From Candidatus Cloacimonadota bacterium (GTDB taxonomy: Bacteria > Cloacimonadota > Cloacimonadia > Cloacimonadales > TCS61): a DNA stretch of 6,258 bases. Positions 5,601 through 6,258 of the stretch are shown here, piece after piece. Within the stretch, counting starts at the first letter, position 1. Each line of letters opens with the position of its first letter. The translations under genes and the position numbers were made by a program. Below the pieces are notes generated by a model, which was not told the DNA's origin, ran no database searches, and worked only from the letters and a program-made list of their open reading frames with translations. The stretch covers positions 1 to 6,258 of the forward strand of contig JAUVIJ010000122.1 of assembly GCA_030592835.1 (NCBI GenBank), read 5' to 3'.

Positions 5601-6258
5601 TTAATCTGATCTGATTATTTCCTCAACACAAACCAATCCGATCACTGCATTCCTGATCGTAGAACTGTCCAGAAGGTGTTGCATGTTGAGAAATTCACCT
5701 TCTGTCATTACATTATTAATTTCGTCCTCCAGGTTTTCATAAGCATCCTTCCTTTCCGGAAGAAATTTAAAAATAGCGGCATGATTGTGTAAATACTGCT
5801 GTCTTTTTTTTTCTGAATTTATATGAAATACTGACCTATAAGCCGGTCCTATCTTCTCCGAGGACATGTCCAATCCCACCCCCACAATCAGGGCTGTGGT
5901 GTCTTTGTATTCGAAATCGATCTGGAAATTAAGCCAGTCTTTGATATTATCAGCATGGGTTATCATCTCCTGGTTATCCGGAGTATTCTCCTTGATGGGA
6001 GCCTGTTTTATCCCCGCTCCGAATATGGCGCCGATATCTACTCTCATGACCAGACCCAAAATCCCTTTAAATCCCGGTTGTCGTATTTTGGTAAGTCTGA
6101 AAAGTTCTTTGTATAAGGAATGCAATGATATTCCATTCTGATTGTCACAGCGGTATCTGATGATTTCATTAAAATCTCCTTCCAGGATAATATTAAAGGC
6201 AGTATGTACCTCTATGGTATTTTCCGAGTTAGCAGTTATGAGAAAATCCGGTATGTTG
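5601..6258 (-). CDS. Unrecognised cytoplasmic protein, 5' part outside the window
   Basis: The frame is open to the right edge, giving 218 residues and a TAA stop at 5603-5601; the true start lies beyond position 6258. A TTG at 6125 could be taken as a start, but the 44 codons before it read as ordinary protein (for example NTIEVHTAFNIILEGDFNEI, residues 13-32), so it is an internal Leu. No signal peptide or long membrane helix is visible in this part. The most striking segments are GILGLVMRVDIGAIFGAGIK (65-84), Gly-rich and amphipathic, and the strand-like ALIVGVGLDMSSEKIGPAY. A charged stretch with SEKKRQQYLHNH follows, and an Asp/Glu-rich C-terminus ends in VIGLVCVEEIIRSD. The mix suggests an alpha/beta soluble protein. 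I do not recognise the family. It is 19 bases ahead of the permease and so probably co-transcribed with the transporter, perhaps as a regulator or accessory, but nothing shows that directly. Confidence 0.75.
   Translation of the reverse strand, partial: NIPDFLITANSENTIEVHTAFNIILEGDFNEIIRYRCDNQNGISLHSLYKELFRLTKIRQPGFKGILGLVMRVDIGAIFGAGIKQAPIKENTPDNQEMITHADNIKDWLNFQIDFEYKDTTALIVGVGLDMSSEKIGPAYRSVFHINSEKKRQQYLHNHAAIFKFLPERKDAYENLEDEINNVMTEGEFLNMQHLLDSSTIRNAVIGLVCVEEIIRSD

Noticed and set aside
5594..5610. Inverted repeat (ATCAGA, five-base loop, TCTGAT) across the stop codon of the unrecognised gene
   Set aside because: Only six mostly AT pairs and no following T-run on the transcribed strand, and the permease ribosome-binding site follows at once. 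It is too weak to call a terminator or operator.
6123..6125. TTG as start of the unrecognised gene
   Set aside because: The frame stays open for 44 more codons to the window edge and reads as normal protein sequence. No convincing Shine-Dalgarno site precedes the TTG.

Overview
All six genes in this window lie on the minus strand and read from the right edge to the left edge. They are packed end to end: the largest gap is 27 bases, and there is no non-coding stretch longer than that. Transcription therefore runs from beyond position 6258 towards position 1, and the whole window looks like the interior of one operon whose promoter and leader lie upstream, outside it. The DNA is moderately AT-rich, with many AGA and ATA codons. 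The Shine-Dalgarno sites are clear (AAGGAA, GGAG, AGGGA). Two lipoproteins have loose lipoboxes with Phe close to the Cys. Together this fits a low-GC, Gram-negative-type bacterium, possibly of an uncultured lineage such as Cloacimonadota. That placement is only an inference, because no marker gene is present.

In transcription order the window holds: (1) the C-terminal 218 codons of an unrecognised cytoplasmic protein that runs off the right edge (5601-6258); (2) a LivH/TrpY-like ABC permease (4688-5581); (3) its ATP-binding protein (3868-4680); (4) a PLP-dependent decarboxylase that closely resembles the tyrosine decarboxylase of enterococci and lactobacilli (1990-3840, start corrected to an ATG); (5) and (6) two tandem, divergent lipoprotein substrate-binding proteins of the ABC_sub_bind (TrpX-like) family (992-1963 and 15-989). 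A ribosome-binding site and ATG at the left edge suggest a seventh gene starting at position 5.

Genes 2, 3, 5 and 6 make a complete ABC importer: permease, ATPase and two alternative binding lipoproteins. Characterised members of this binding-protein family bind aromatic amino acids. The decarboxylase sits inside the transporter set, between the ATPase and the binding proteins. The simplest reading is a uptake-and-decarboxylate module: L-tyrosine, or a related aromatic amino acid, is captured at the cell surface, imported at the cost of ATP, and converted to tyramine or the cognate amine plus CO2. This differs from the known tyrosine decarboxylase clusters of lactic acid bacteria, where the partner is a tyrosine/tyramine antiporter (TyrP). 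No antiporter or amine exporter is visible here. The idea rests on gene order and family resemblance read by eye, with no database search.
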